A stretch of DNA of 64,000 nucleotides from Chelydra serpentina. Taxonomy: Eukaryota; Chordata; Testudines; Chelydridae. Position 1 is the first letter of the stretch. Every line of letters begins with the position of its first letter. A program made the position numbers and the translations under genes. Positions 37,201 to 47,129 of the stretch are shown one piece after another. The notes under the pieces were generated by a model. It made no database searches and was not told the origin of the DNA. It saw nothing but the letters and a program-made list of their open reading frames with translations. The stretch lies in the NCBI GenBank assembly GCA_037349315.1, contig JBAIAC010000026.1, positions 22,845,501 to 22,909,500 on the forward strand. Reading direction: 5' to 3'.

Positions 37201-37306
37201 CTTGCCCGAAACCTCCATCTAGTGAAGAAAGTTCAGTGTTCAGTTGAGTCCCTTAGGCAGGTGGTTTGTACCCCACCCAGTTATAAGGGAGGTGTGAGTA
37301 GCTCAG
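34286..37306. other. No gene recognised; unique DNA
   Basis: Scattered short frames only, including 35105-35392, with no recognisable domain. Part of a foldback-core repeat appears near 34380-34420. Confidence 0.4.
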
Positions 37307-38548
37307 TCTAGAACCAGGGTTCTCACAAGAAAATTTTTGGTGGCCCCAGAGTGCGGCCACCAACTATTGCTGGTGGCCGCTCTGACAATTTTTCCTAAAC
37401 TACTCAATTAACATTAGGAAAAACAAATAAATATGCATATATATATATGTCCAAATCATTGTAATTTATGTATGTAGGGTTTTTTTTGCAGACTCAATAA
37501 TAAAAATAATGTACAGTTTTATCTGTTTTTTACTGGACCTAAACAGAATAGAAACAAATAATGTGTTTTGCATGTTTTTGTCTCTTTGTGGTGTTGTTTC
37601 TTTTGCTTTTTTTTTGGTTGCTTATTTTTTTAAGACTTGCTAGCTAGTAAGTCTGTTTGTGTGAAAACTGATATTTGTATTAATATCACTTTTCGCAGCA
37701 GACTTGCTAGCTAGCAGGGAGGCAGCGAAAAGCGATATTAATAAACATACAAGTCTCATTTTTCACAACAGACTTACTCAGCCCTGGCTAGCTGGGGGAC
37801 AAATTAAGCCTGGATGGGGAGGTGGGTAAGGATGCAGCTCGGGGCCAGGGGTGATGGGGGAGGGGTGTTCAGGGACGGGAGCCTTGCAGCTGCACATCCC
37901 GGTGAGTCTGGGGCCGGAGAACGCAGTGGGGGCCAGGGGCGATGTGGGGGGTGGTGGTGAGCTTGGGGCCGGCAGTCATTGCCACATGGCGGGGGGCCGG
38001 GGCTGAATCGTGTGGCCCCATGGGTGGAGTCCAAAATCCTGCGGCTGGGGGTCAGAGCACACGGCTAGAGCCCGGGGCCAGAGAAGGCAGTGCGGGGAGG
38101 GGGAGTGACCTGGGGCCAGGGGATGGAGCCCACCGCCACACGGCCACTGTTCCCGCTAAGCTGTGCGCGTGTGCGTGCGCACACAGATTCTAAACCCCGT
38201 GCACACGGCGAAACTGTGCGCACAACAATTTGCACGGAAGCACAACAATTTGCACAGAAGAAATTTTTTGCGCACACGGCCTGTCAACAATTAGAGGGAA
38301 CATTGCACATGGCTGGCGCCTGCCACCCACCACCCCAGATCTGAAGCCAGAGCCCCACCGCCTGCCTGCTCCTCCAGGATTTGTGGCTCCAGAGGGGGAC
38401 AGGGCCCAACCCCTACTGGCAGCCTTGGGAGGAGCCACTGCTTTGCTTCCCTCCCCCCATCACCACCCAGGAGGCTGTGGCCACATGAAAAGCCCATGGT
38501 GGCCGCATGCGGCCACAGTGGCCGTATTTGAGAAACGCTGGTCTAGAG
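37307..38548. mobile_element. hAT-type element A of a triple pile-up (CAGGGTTCTCA family)
   Basis: Element 37315-38540 (about 1.2 kb) has ends CAGGGTTCTCAC and, reverse-complemented, CAGCGTTTCTCA, with TCTAGAAC (37307-37314) against TCTAGAGC (38542-38549), a 7/8 TSD with one base of uncertainty at the right edge. The left half is AT-rich, with repeated GCTAGCTAG-type and TATTAATA motifs. The right half is GC-rich. A smaller hAT is nested at 38145-38305. No transposase frame. Confidence 0.8.
38137..38313. mobile_element. Nested hAT-type element (CACTGTTCCCTCTA family), copy 1
   Basis: Element 38145-38305 (161 bp) has ends CACTGTTCCCGCT and, reverse-complemented, CAATGTTCCCTCT, flanked by CACACGGC (38137-38144) and CACATGGC (38306-38313), a 7/8 TSD. 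The interior is a GTGCGCGTGTGCGTGCGC alternating tract and repeated GCACAACAATTT units. The same family is nested at 59376-59538. Confidence 0.88.
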
Positions 38549-39594
38549 CAGGCCTGCACAACAAATGGCCCGCAGGTCGTGGGCTCACTGTGCGGCCCGC
38601 GGGAGGGTGAGTAGGGAAGCGGTGGGGTGGGGCAAGCCATCGGCCGGCTGGCGAGCCCGGGGGGTGGGAGGATGACGAGCTGAGCGGGTGGGCAGTGGGG
38701 GTGGGGGCAGGTGAGCCAGTGGCGGGGCGGGCGGCGGGGCGGGGGGGTGAGTGAGCGGGCCGGTGGGATGGGGGGATGATGAGCCGAGTGGGCGGGCAGT
38801 GGGGGGGGCAGATGAGCCGGTGGTGGGGCAGGGGGGACTGAGGAGGCGAGCGGGCGGCGGGGGGGAGGGGTGAGTGAGCGGGCCGGGGGGGGTGGGGGGA
38901 TGATGAGCCGAGTGGGCGGGCAGTGGCGGCGAGGCTTTATACTGGGGGGGGATGAGGAGGCGACTGGCGGGGTGGGGCAGGCCAATGGCCGGCCGGTGGG
39001 TGGGGTGGTGAAGAGGCCAGTGGCAGGCTGGGGAGTGAGGGTGAGCCAGCAGCAGAAGGTAAGAGGCCAGCGGCGGTGGGTGAGTAGGCGAGCCAGTGGG
39101 GTGGGGAGATGAGCCGAGTTGGGCAGGCAGTGGCGGCAAGGCTTTATACTTGAGGGGGGGAGGAGGGAGGAGGCGAGCAGTGAGTCGGTGGCTGGAGGGG
39201 GGCAAATCTCCCAGATTCAAAATCTGGGACTGTGTCCGTTGGTCCTTTTTTGCTGCTTTTCTCTGGGCTGGGGGTTGTCCCAGTGCTGCAAAGAGGGTGT
39301 TCCCAAAGGAAGGTACTTGCTTCTAACCCCCGAGGCCGTCAGTATGTCTGCTCCTCTCTAGTCAGCCCACTTGACAAGTTTGTTGATTGTTCTTGCAGGG
39401 ATTTATTTACAACTGCAAGGAGGGGTTGTTTCCGTGGGGCGGGTGGTGCTCAGGGCAGGGGGGTGTTTCCACGGGCCCAGGCGGCGCTGGGGGTGGGGTG
39501 TTTTGGTGGGGTCGGGGGGTTTTGTCCCTCAGCTGTTTTCTTTGGAGTAATATGGCCTTCGCCACTTTATGAGTTGTGCAGGCCTGGTCTAGAG
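38541..39594. mobile_element. hAT-type element B of the pile-up (CAGGCCTGCACAAC family)
   Basis: Element 38549-39586 (1038 bp) has perfect 14-bp inverted ends CAGGCCTGCACAAC and the perfect 8-bp TSD GTCTAGAG (38541-38548 and 39587-39594). The left TSD coincides with the right target duplication of element A. The interior is a G-rich minisatellite followed by a moderately GC-rich segment. Long Pro-rich minus-strand frames are readings of that G-rich array. Confidence 0.93.
38600..39200. repeat. G-rich minisatellite with quadruplex-forming runs
   Basis: Irregular units contain GGGATGATGAGCCGAGTGGG, GGCGGGCAGTGG and GGTGAGTGAGCGGGCCGG. The block CGAGGCTTTATACTGG recurs near 38929 and, as CAAGGCTTTATACTTG, near 39137. 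Positions 38724-38747 hold four or more G-runs of at least three with 1-4-nt loops. Confidence 0.85.
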
Positions 39595-39595
39595 C

Positions 39596-39921
39596 ATGTA
39601 GTGCAGGGGTAGGCAACCTATGGCACGGGTGCCAAAGGCGGCACGCGAGCTGATTTTCAGTGCCACTCACGCTACCTGGGTCCTGGCCACCGGTCTGGGG
39701 GGCTCTGCATTTTAATTTAATTTTAAATGAAGCTTCTTAAACATTTTAAAAACCTTATTTACTTTACATACAACAATAGTTTAGTTATCTATTAAGACTT
39801 ATAGGAAGAGACCTTCTAAAAACATTACAATGTATTACTGGCACGCGAAACCTTAAATTAGAGTGAATAAATGAAGACTCGGCACACCACTTCTGAAAGG
39901 CTGCTGACCCCTGATGTAGTG
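39596..39921 (-). mobile_element. hAT-type element C of the pile-up (CAGGGGTTGGCAACC family), copy 2
   Basis: Element 39604-39913 (310 bp) has a perfect TSD ATGTAGTG (39596-39603 and 39914-39921), one base away from the right TSD of element B. It is the reverse-orientation copy of 2565-2875, sharing for example the AAGCTTCTTAAACATTTTAA block and the two inverted tips. Confidence 0.93.
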
Positions 39922-40625
39922 TATGGTACAAACAGTCCTGCAGAAGGAATCGTAGCTGCTGGGAGAAGGTTTGGTTAAATTCTGTTAACAAACCAAACTT
40001 GACCACACTGTGACTTTGGAAACATCTTTTTTTTTTTTTTTTAAACATCTGGGGCCCAGATCCTCAGGTGGTGTAAACTGGCATAACTCCATTGACTTAA
40101 GTGAAGCTAGACCAAGTTGCACTAGCTTTGGCCCCAGTTCTTTATTCTTCAGCCAACTAAAAGTACACTGCTGGTTAGGCAGTTTGATAAGATTGTACAG
40201 ATATCTAAACTATTTAAATGCAAATAAAAACTCCTTAAATGAAATCCGGTAGAAAAACAGCACCTTTGTTCCCACCATCTAGACAACAATCTTTGCTGCT
40301 ATATTAAAAGTAAACCATGTTTTTTTGCTGGTAGTAGAGATGATTCGACTAGATATGCATTTTATAATTTTCAAGGACAAACAACGGGCAGTAGTTTAAT
40401 TGATTATTTTATTTCATAACATGCTAGTAGGAAGTCTGTTTGACCATCACAAGCCAATCTGCTGTCTGGGAGTGGAAACCTTTTCAGATATTGAGCAATA
40501 GGCTTGTATGAATTCGGGAACATTTATGACATTCCAAATAGTAGGAATACACCAGAGAAGAAATAATGTCCACTTTTGAGTTTCCTAAAATATCCTTGTA
40601 TTAAAAAGTTCTCTAGATCATGATC
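39922..40625. other. No gene recognised; unique DNA
   Basis: Contains a T run at 40026-40042 and a foldback-core half at 40060-40125 (TCAGGTGGTGTAAACTGG, CCATTGACTTAAGTG). Confidence 0.45.
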
Positions 40626-41877
40626 TCTTTCTTAGTATTGCCAACTCTCGGGATTTTATCATGACTCCAGCAATTTGGGATGGCTTTTTACCTATTTACT
40701 GTGAAAGCATAGGGTGACCAGACAGCAAATGTGAAAAATCGGGACGGGGGTGGGGGGGTAATAGGAGCCTATATAAGAAAAAGACCCAAAAATCGTGACT
40801 GTCCCTATAAAATCGGGACATCTGGTCACCCTATGAAAGCATGATTTAAGGTACCAACTCTACACATTTTCCTTTTTCAAAATGGCCACCATCTGCTATT
40901 ACTGTTACTGGGGCTGAAGCCAGTAAGATGGCTGCCAGTTCCCTACAGTCTATCTGCATGTGGAAGTGAGGTTTCCCTTAATAAAGTTGGCTGTTACCTC
41001 ACTATTTTCAATGAGATTGCAGCCACACCCACAAGCAAAATGGTTGCCACGCTATGGTTCAGAGGGTTACCCAGGGACTGAGGAGCAGCAGAGACACTGT
41101 GAAAAGTGAGTGTGGAAAGTGAGAGGGAGCTGGCAGTGGGGGGAGCAGGAGGCAGTTTTAGGGGTTGCAGGGAAATGGGGTGCAGGTGGATGTAGGGCCA
41201 GAAAGGAGGCTGGGGGGCAGAGAATAGTGATGGGGTTGGAGATAGAGGGGATTGGATAGCAGGTCCCCAGACTGGGGTAGTGATGGGTAGGGCGAATCCC
41301 CTCCAAACAGCCAGGGAAACTGATTGCAAGTCACAGGAGTTTGGTGTCTGCAGGAGGAGCTGTCGTGATGATGCAAGAAGCTCATCTAGCCCTGTGGGCA
41401 CATGGTTCAGGGCCTCCCACTGCTTTGGAACTTCTCCTCTATTTGGAATCTGGGTAGAGAAGCCCGGGGGTGGAGAGGGGGTTATGTCAGGAGGTGGGGG
41501 GGGGAGTCAGTGAGGTGGTGTTGGTGGGAAGGGGAGAAGCCAAGGGGACAGCAAGCCAGAGGAGGTGTGTGTGGGTGAAGGGAGTCAAAACAATCATAGG
41601 AAATGGATGGTAGGTCCCCTATCATAGGGATGAGGAGAGGTTAAATGGAGTCTCCATCTGAACAGCCAGGGAGAGAAATACATTTTTGTGTGCATTACAG
41701 GTTGACTTTTCAATCTGAAATTATCAAACATAGCCAGAAGTGTAGAGGGGAGTTAAAAAGTAAACAGACAAACTAAAAAACTCGGTTTAAAAATCTCATG
41801 ATTTTTGGGCCATCTCATGGGTTTTTGGATCCGACTCATGATTTTTGAGCTCTTGTGTTTGGCAATACTCCTTTCTA
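40626..41877. mobile_element. TIR element (AGTATTGCCAA family), copy 2, interrupted by a hAT MITE
   Basis: Outer element 40634-41869 has ends AGTATTGCCAAC and, reverse-complemented, AGTATTGCCAAA, with flanks TCTTTCTT and CCTTTCTA (6/8 match). The right end carries the CATGATTTTTGGGCCATCTC block shared with 26500-26540. A TAGGGTGACCAGA element is nested at 40710-40833. The middle (41060-41660) is a purine-rich GGGGAGGAGG-like filler. It is twice the length of copy 1. Confidence 0.7.
40702..40841. mobile_element. hAT-type MITE (TAGGGTGACCAGA family), copy 2, nested
   Basis: Element 40710-40833 (124 bp) has perfect TIRs TAGGGTGACCAGA and the perfect TSD TGAAAGCA (40702-40709 and 40834-40841). 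The interior reads AATAGGAGCCTATATAAG and ATCGGGACATCTGG, nearly identical to copy 3 at 57492-57623, so both are young. Confidence 0.95.
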
Positions 41878-43748
41878 CAGAAATGTATCTCTGTTGTATA
41901 AACTCATCAATAAACCAATAATATTTGTTCATTTCCATCATGCTAAAACACAGCCAGTGTTATGAAAGATTTGTCTAAGACAAGATCTTTTGTCTTGCTT
42001 ATTCCTTTGGTTCCTTTATCTTTTATTACATCTATTACCTCAAGATACTGCATCATTTTCCAGGTGCTTGGAAAGACATTAACATCTGAGATGAGACCCA
42101 TAGAAGATTATTAGTATTGTAATACTCGCTTATGGAAATCAAAGGATTTATTGGGACACTGCAAATAAGTCCAGCACACACAGGCAGGTCTGAAACTTCC
42201 TACCAATCCCTTCCCGACCATGAGATACAACATAACATGAAAACAAGACAACTTGGCATTAAGCTAAAGATACAACACCCCCCACCCCTTGGTGGAGTGC
42301 GGTCTACTCCGATCATTACACTATTACAGTGCTGTACTTTCTCTAGTCCCCTCTCTCTGATGTGTAAGGAACTGCTTCTCCTCCATCTAGAAACAAATAG
42401 GAGTTTTGCCATTGAATTCAGTACTAGCAGGATCTGATTATAAATCCAGTAGATCCAGGGGAAGTGGATCCTATATCCAGTGATTCTTTAGACTGACCAT
42501 TCATACAATGGACTAGTGAAAACTGAAAATTTAACAAAAATTACTTATGGCAAATGGGAATCCAGCATGAAACAATGCCACATGAAGTGACCATTGCTAG
42601 TGAATGGCCCAAGGTTATACAGTCATTTAATTTTATCTTGTATAATAAGTTACCAGATAACAGTTAATAATTGAAGAGAATCCCACATTTCATAGCAAAA
42701 GGCTTCTAATTTTTTTTAAAGTCAAAATCACTTCTTAGAAAATTAGTATGTCTTTTTCTTTGGCTACTGACTGCATAAAATAGTGAGCTTTTGATTCCAT
42801 ACATATAAAATATGTGGAGCAATTAAGAGACCCCGAAGGAAAGGGAAATAATGAAATGAGGGCATAGTGTGCAACAGAAAGACTGTTGCAAAGCAGTTTC
42901 AAGAATGACTTTACAGAATGGAGACCCAATCTTTCTCCCAGTGAAGTCAAATGGCAGTTTGTCTGGTTCCCCCACACAAACAAATCAATGTATTTCTATT
43001 ATATTGCAAAATAGTCCAATATAGTAATGGGAGCTGTTGGATGCCTCCTCATGCAATAGCCCTTTGCACAGTAGCCTTGTCATTTCATTTCCTGATATCC
43101 AGTAAAGGGAGAGAATGAAGGGACTGGAAATTAGGACAGAGGGATAATGGTACTTGATTGCCACCCAGAGGCGTTATGAGGCTGAACTAATTAGCATTTT
43201 AAGTGCTTTGAGTCCTTTGAGCCAAAGTGCTAGAAAAGGCCCAAATCCACTTCCCTGGGCCCAACAAGCTGAATGTGTTCGAGGAGCTGGCAGAAAAAGG
43301 GGGAGAGGATGTGTGCATTGTACAAGCCTCTGGCTCCAAATCTTCCTTTGCTCCACCCTCAACTCTCTTCCCTTCTTTTGCTGCTCAGTTCTCCCTGCAG
43401 AGAGCTCTGCCATATGCAAAGGATGCACCACCCCGTGCATCGCTTTACAAATCCTGTTCCCTTCTTGCATAATAGACCCATGCTGTATTTTCTGCTGGGA
43501 GTCCTTCCCACCGGTGGAGAAGGGATTGGGCAGCATTTGACCCTAAGGCCAACATTTTCAAAAATGGGTGTTTATGTCCATATTCAGGCATGTCGATAAG
43601 TTGCCTGGTTTTCAAAGGTTCTGAGCACATTAATGGAAGCTAAGGGTGATACCTGGCTCATATTGATTTTCATTTCCATATTTATCTCCATCTGCAATTG
43701 TCATATCAAATTTGCTCCAAAGTCAAAAGTTGTTTTTCTAGATGCCAG
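41878..43748. other. No gene recognised; unique DNA
   Basis: Frames on both strands at 43154-43599 overlap in three phases, so none is favoured. Around 43165-43215 there is a decayed SINE-like tail. Confidence 0.4.
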
Positions 43749-44121
43749 TACAGTTGGTCGAAACATTTTCAATTTAACTTTTTTCCGTCAAAAAATAACA
43801 CTTTGATAAAACAAACGGTTCAGAGAAACGGGTTGATTTTGACAATATATTTCATAGGGAAGTTTCTCAGGTCTTGGAAGGGGATGGGAGAATGAGCCAT
43901 CCCCTATCTGGAGCAGTGACTTAAACCTGGATCTCTTTTATCAGATGTGTACCCTACCCACCAAGCTCTTGCCTATTCTGGGGTGGGTGAGTCTCTCTCT
44001 CTCTCCCTCCCTCTCCCCCAAAATCAAGAGGTCTCATTTTCATTCTGCACTGGAACAAAATCAAATTTCAAAACGTAGACACTTTTTGTGAAATGAAACT
44101 ATTGTTTTCTGCCCAGCCCTA
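43749..44121. mobile_element. AT-rich TIR element with TA flanks, copy C, carrying a tRNA-like block
   Basis: Element 43751-44119 (369 bp) lies between TA dinucleotides, with ends CAGTTGGTCGAAAC and, reverse-complemented, GGGCTGGGCAGAAAAC. AT-rich arms surround a distinct middle (about 43865-44030). On the minus strand that middle reads like a tRNA head: GAGCTTGGTGGGTAGG (A-box-like) and CCAGGTTTAAGTCAC (B-box-like). A (CT)n run follows. Confidence 0.6.
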
Positions 44122-44500
44122 AGTATCAGCACTGGAAACTCAGCCCACAGATATGAAATGCAGGCATTTTCCATGGTTTCAGTAGTGAACATCTGAAGGC
44201 AAATCCATGACTGAGCATTTTTATATTTGAAGAATGTATTTTATGTGTATGTGCGTGCATGCACAGGCAAACTGTCAACTACTTATCTACTCTGTGTAGT
44301 CATTTCATTGAACCAAACCTCAGACATTATGGGGCCAGAAGTTATCATAGGGCATTTAATGTGCGAATAAACATAAGACTTTTGGGGACTTTTTTTAGCC
44401 TTAAATAAGGTCTAGAAATTATTTTTGATTTCGCACTTCTTTTTTAATGCACTGAATTCGCTTGTGTAAATGGAAGCTATTTGCACTATTTTGAAACTCA
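44122..44500. other. No gene recognised; unique DNA
   Basis: No supportable feature. Confidence 0.4.
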
Positions 44501-44628
44501 GGCCTGGTCTTCACTAGAAAATCACTAGGGTGAAACAAACCACACCCCTGAGCAATGCAGTTAAATAAAGCTAACCCACAGTATAGACAGTGCTAGGTCG
44601 ACCGGAGAATTCTCTCACATAGCTACCA

Positions 44629-45281
44629 CCTCTTTGTAGGGTGACCACAGTTTCCATAGAAAAAATGGGAAATTCCCTCTCCTTCCCTCCCCTCCCCTCA
44701 CGTGAGGCTGTTGCCTGTCCTTGGAACCCTGTGCCATCCCCACCCCCCCGCCGCAAGGCTGTCGCCCGTAGCTGGAACCCTGCCCCCTCCCATGCTAGAA
44801 TGCTGCCCTCCCACACCCCAGCTCTGCCTCCTCCCTGCAGGGGGCTGGCATCTCTGCTCACCCCCCGCCCACATGTTCCTCTGCATCGCACCCCAAGTTT
44901 TTTGACAAAAGTGGGCATTTGTCCTGTTTGTGTGACCCACACACTTCCTGCGTGTGGTGTTCTGTCCCATCTAGTGGCACTGAGACCACTTAGAGAGAGA
45001 GAGATTAATGAGTTTGCTCTACAGCCTTAGCTAACAGCCAGTTGGCTTTTAGCTCATGTAGTAGAGGCTCACGCACTAAGCTCCTGAGGGCCCAGGTTCA
45101 ATCCTGATGACTGGGGTCTGTCAGTATTACATTTGCTTTTGCCAACTGATCAAGTCAGCAAGAGCAAACAGGACAAATGCTTCCTTTTTGGGGGAAAAAA
45201 AAAAGTCGGGATGGCTGGGACAGGGCTTAAAAAAGGGACTGTCCCTGCCAAAATGGAACGTATGGTCACCCTATCTCTCGG
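44629..45281. mobile_element. hAT-type element (TAGGGTGACCA family), long copy, nested
   Basis: Element 44637-45273 (637 bp) has ends TAGGGTGACCACAG and, reverse-complemented, TAGGGTGACCATACG. It is flanked by CCTCTTTG and TCTCTCGG, a decayed 8-bp TSD (5/8). It is much longer than the other three copies because of a CCCTCCC-rich block and a tRNA-like SINE segment (45015-45112). It retains the GGGACTGTCCCTGCC subterminal motif of the family. Confidence 0.8.
45015..45112 (+). repeat. tRNA-like SINE head inside the long GGGTGACC element
   Basis: TTTAGCTCATGTAGTAG (A box) and CCCAGGTTCAATCCT (B box) are 29 bp apart, preceded by CTCTACAGCCTTAGCTAAC. It resembles the unit at the window's right edge (63890-64000). 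Not a tRNA gene: no acceptor stem pairing is visible. Confidence 0.65.
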
Positions 45282-45399
45282 GGAGGTAGGCCAATCTACA
45301 GTACAAACTTACATCAGTATAACTACGTTATACCGACCTAACCCTCGGTGTAGACAGTGCTATGTCAATGGGAGGGCTTTTCCCATCAACATAGCTATC

Positions 45400-45933
45400 G
45401 CCTCTTGCATAGGTGCCAACTCCGTGGGTGCTCCGGGGCTGGAGCACCCACGAGGAAAAATTGGTGGGTGCTCAGCACCCACCAGCAGCTCTCCGCCAGC
45501 CCCGCGCCCAACTCACCTCTCCGCCTCCCGAGGCTCCGCCGGATGCAAAGCGGCAGCCGCCAGTCACTTTTCTTGGCTCCCTCCAGCTGGTCGGCGGCGC
45601 CTCAGGGGAGGAGGTGGAGGCGGAGCCAGGCCCTCCGCCTCCTCCCCATACCCCTCCCCTGAGGTGCCACAGACCAGCTGGAGGGAGCCAGGAAAAGCGG
45701 CGGGCTGCTGCTTCGCGTCCGGAGACGTGAGCTGGGTGCGGGGTGGGGCTGGCGAGGAGCTGCCAGGCCTGGTGGGTGCTCTCCTGCTTCTCCCCCCACC
45801 CCTGGCTTGCAAGCTGGGGGAGGAGGCGGGGGTGGGGATTTGGGGAAGGGGCGGGGCCGGGGTGGAGTTGGGGTGGGGCCGGGGGCGCGAGCACCCACCG
45901 GCGCCGACAAAAGTCGGCGCCTATGGCCTCTTG
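45400..45933. mobile_element. hAT-type element (CATAGGYGCC family), nested
   Basis: Element 45408-45925 (518 bp) has ends CATAGGTGCCAACTCC and, reverse-complemented, CATAGGCGCCGACTTTTG, with perfect TSD GCCTCTTG (45400-45407 and 45926-45933). Subterminal hairpins include GTGGGTGCTCC..GGAGCACCCAC. The centre has a long imperfect inverted repeat of GC-rich sequence around 45580-45690 (CAGCTGG..CCAGCTG with CCTCCGCC and GGCGGAGG blocks). High CpG density. Confidence 0.93.
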
Positions 45934-46041
45934 TGCAGATGGATTAATTGCGCTGATGGGAGAAGCTCTCCCATCATCATAGTAGCATCTTCATTGAAGC
46001 ACTACAGCAGTGTAGCTGCAACGTTTTAAGTGTAGACAAGC

Positions 46042-47129
46042 TATAGACATACTTTCTTGTCATTAAGTAGCTTTGTTTGAAGCTTTCAGGCTATCGAGCA
46101 AATAATGTAAGGACTTAACTGAGTATTTAGTCATGTACGGAAGCTAAAAGCCACTACTTGAAGAAATACAGATACTGCCATCAATATGAAAAGCAGGTTT
46201 TTTAAATAAATCACTGTAATAACATACAGAGTGGTTGTTCCTTAAAAATATATTTTTTCTTTTGTGTGTCCATTTTGGGACAACATATGACAGTTTTTTG
46301 ACAAAGCCTCTTAAAATAAATCAATGCTGAATTTTTGTCATGCCACAACACCATTTCAGCATTATCTGTTGCTGGAAAACAAACTTCTCTGAGTTTATAA
46401 TTGTGCCTGGAGATTTTAATATTTCTTTTCTAAAGCAAAAGCCCTAGTTTTTGAATTAGTTAAAGATTTCACAGAGCAAATACTCCAAAATTTAAGGTAT
46501 GTACTTATAGTGCTTTGTTAATATTTAACAAGATAGACTATTTTGATATTTTTAGAAATGGTAAGAGATTCCAAGTGAAAAGAGAAGAAATTATAACATG
46601 ATGAGAGGCATTAAGAAGGCACATACAATAGCTTAGGGTTTGCAAGACTAAATTGTAGAATCTTAGAGTGACTACTCACATAATGGACCCAGTCTCAGCT
46701 GAGGAATGGTAATCTGTGCTTGTTTGTCTTGAAGATCTAGGAATTTTACTGAAGGCTAATGGCATTCACAACAGCCACATACATGCCTGGAAAAAAAAAG
46801 ACATGTGCGTAGGTGAAAAAAATTGCCATGCCTCAGGCAAATGCACTTGAAAAATTGAACAATATGGTTCTAACTTGAAACATGGGGGAGGGGGGCAGGG
46901 AGAGAAATTAAAGAAGCAAACCATATAAAGCATCTTGTCAGTTACAGTGCTCTATTTCTCCTTAACCCTTTGTTTCTGCTTTACCAAATATAAAAAAGTA
47001 GTGCATACAAGAATTTTCATAGCAATGTGTCAAAATCAGACTCTTTATAGTAATGAACAAATAAAACCCTGTACAAATATCCATTTATCTTTATCCTGAG
47101 GAGATTTAACCCACACTTGTATATATAAT
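46042..47129. other. No gene recognised; AT-rich unique DNA
   Basis: No supportable feature. Confidence 0.4.

Larger units (their letters stand above)
44501..46041. mobile_element. MITE of the GGYCTRGTCTACACTAG group, with two nested hAT elements
   Basis: The outer element survives as three pieces: 44501-44636, 45274-45407 and 45926-46041. Ends GGCCTGGTCTTCACTAG and, reverse-complemented, GCTTGTCTACACTTAA. The pieces join to the same order seen at 50176-50681: an ACACCCCTGAGC block, TAGACAGTGCTA, then GATGGGAGAAGCTCTCCC and the end. Two transposons split it. Apparent long frames across the area, including a 298-codon one at 45133-46029, cross all three elements and are not a gene. Confidence 0.8.

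Noticed and set aside
37300..37316. TAGCTCAGTCT as a tRNA A box
   Set aside because: No B box follows at a suitable distance. It is the target site of hAT element A.
38413..39220. Proline-rich minus-strand frames of 190 and 211 codons
   Set aside because: They are readings of the G-rich minisatellite in hAT element B, open in two phases at once and without domains.
43154..43599. Cluster of 80-128-codon frames on both strands
   Set aside because: Three plus-strand phases and two minus-strand phases are open over the same stretch, which shows low stop-codon content rather than coding.
45133..46029. A 298-codon plus-strand open frame
   Set aside because: It crosses the end of one hAT, a MITE piece, a whole second hAT and another MITE piece. 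Its Gly/Pro/Ala-rich content comes from GC-rich transposon filler, and other frames over the same DNA are equally open.
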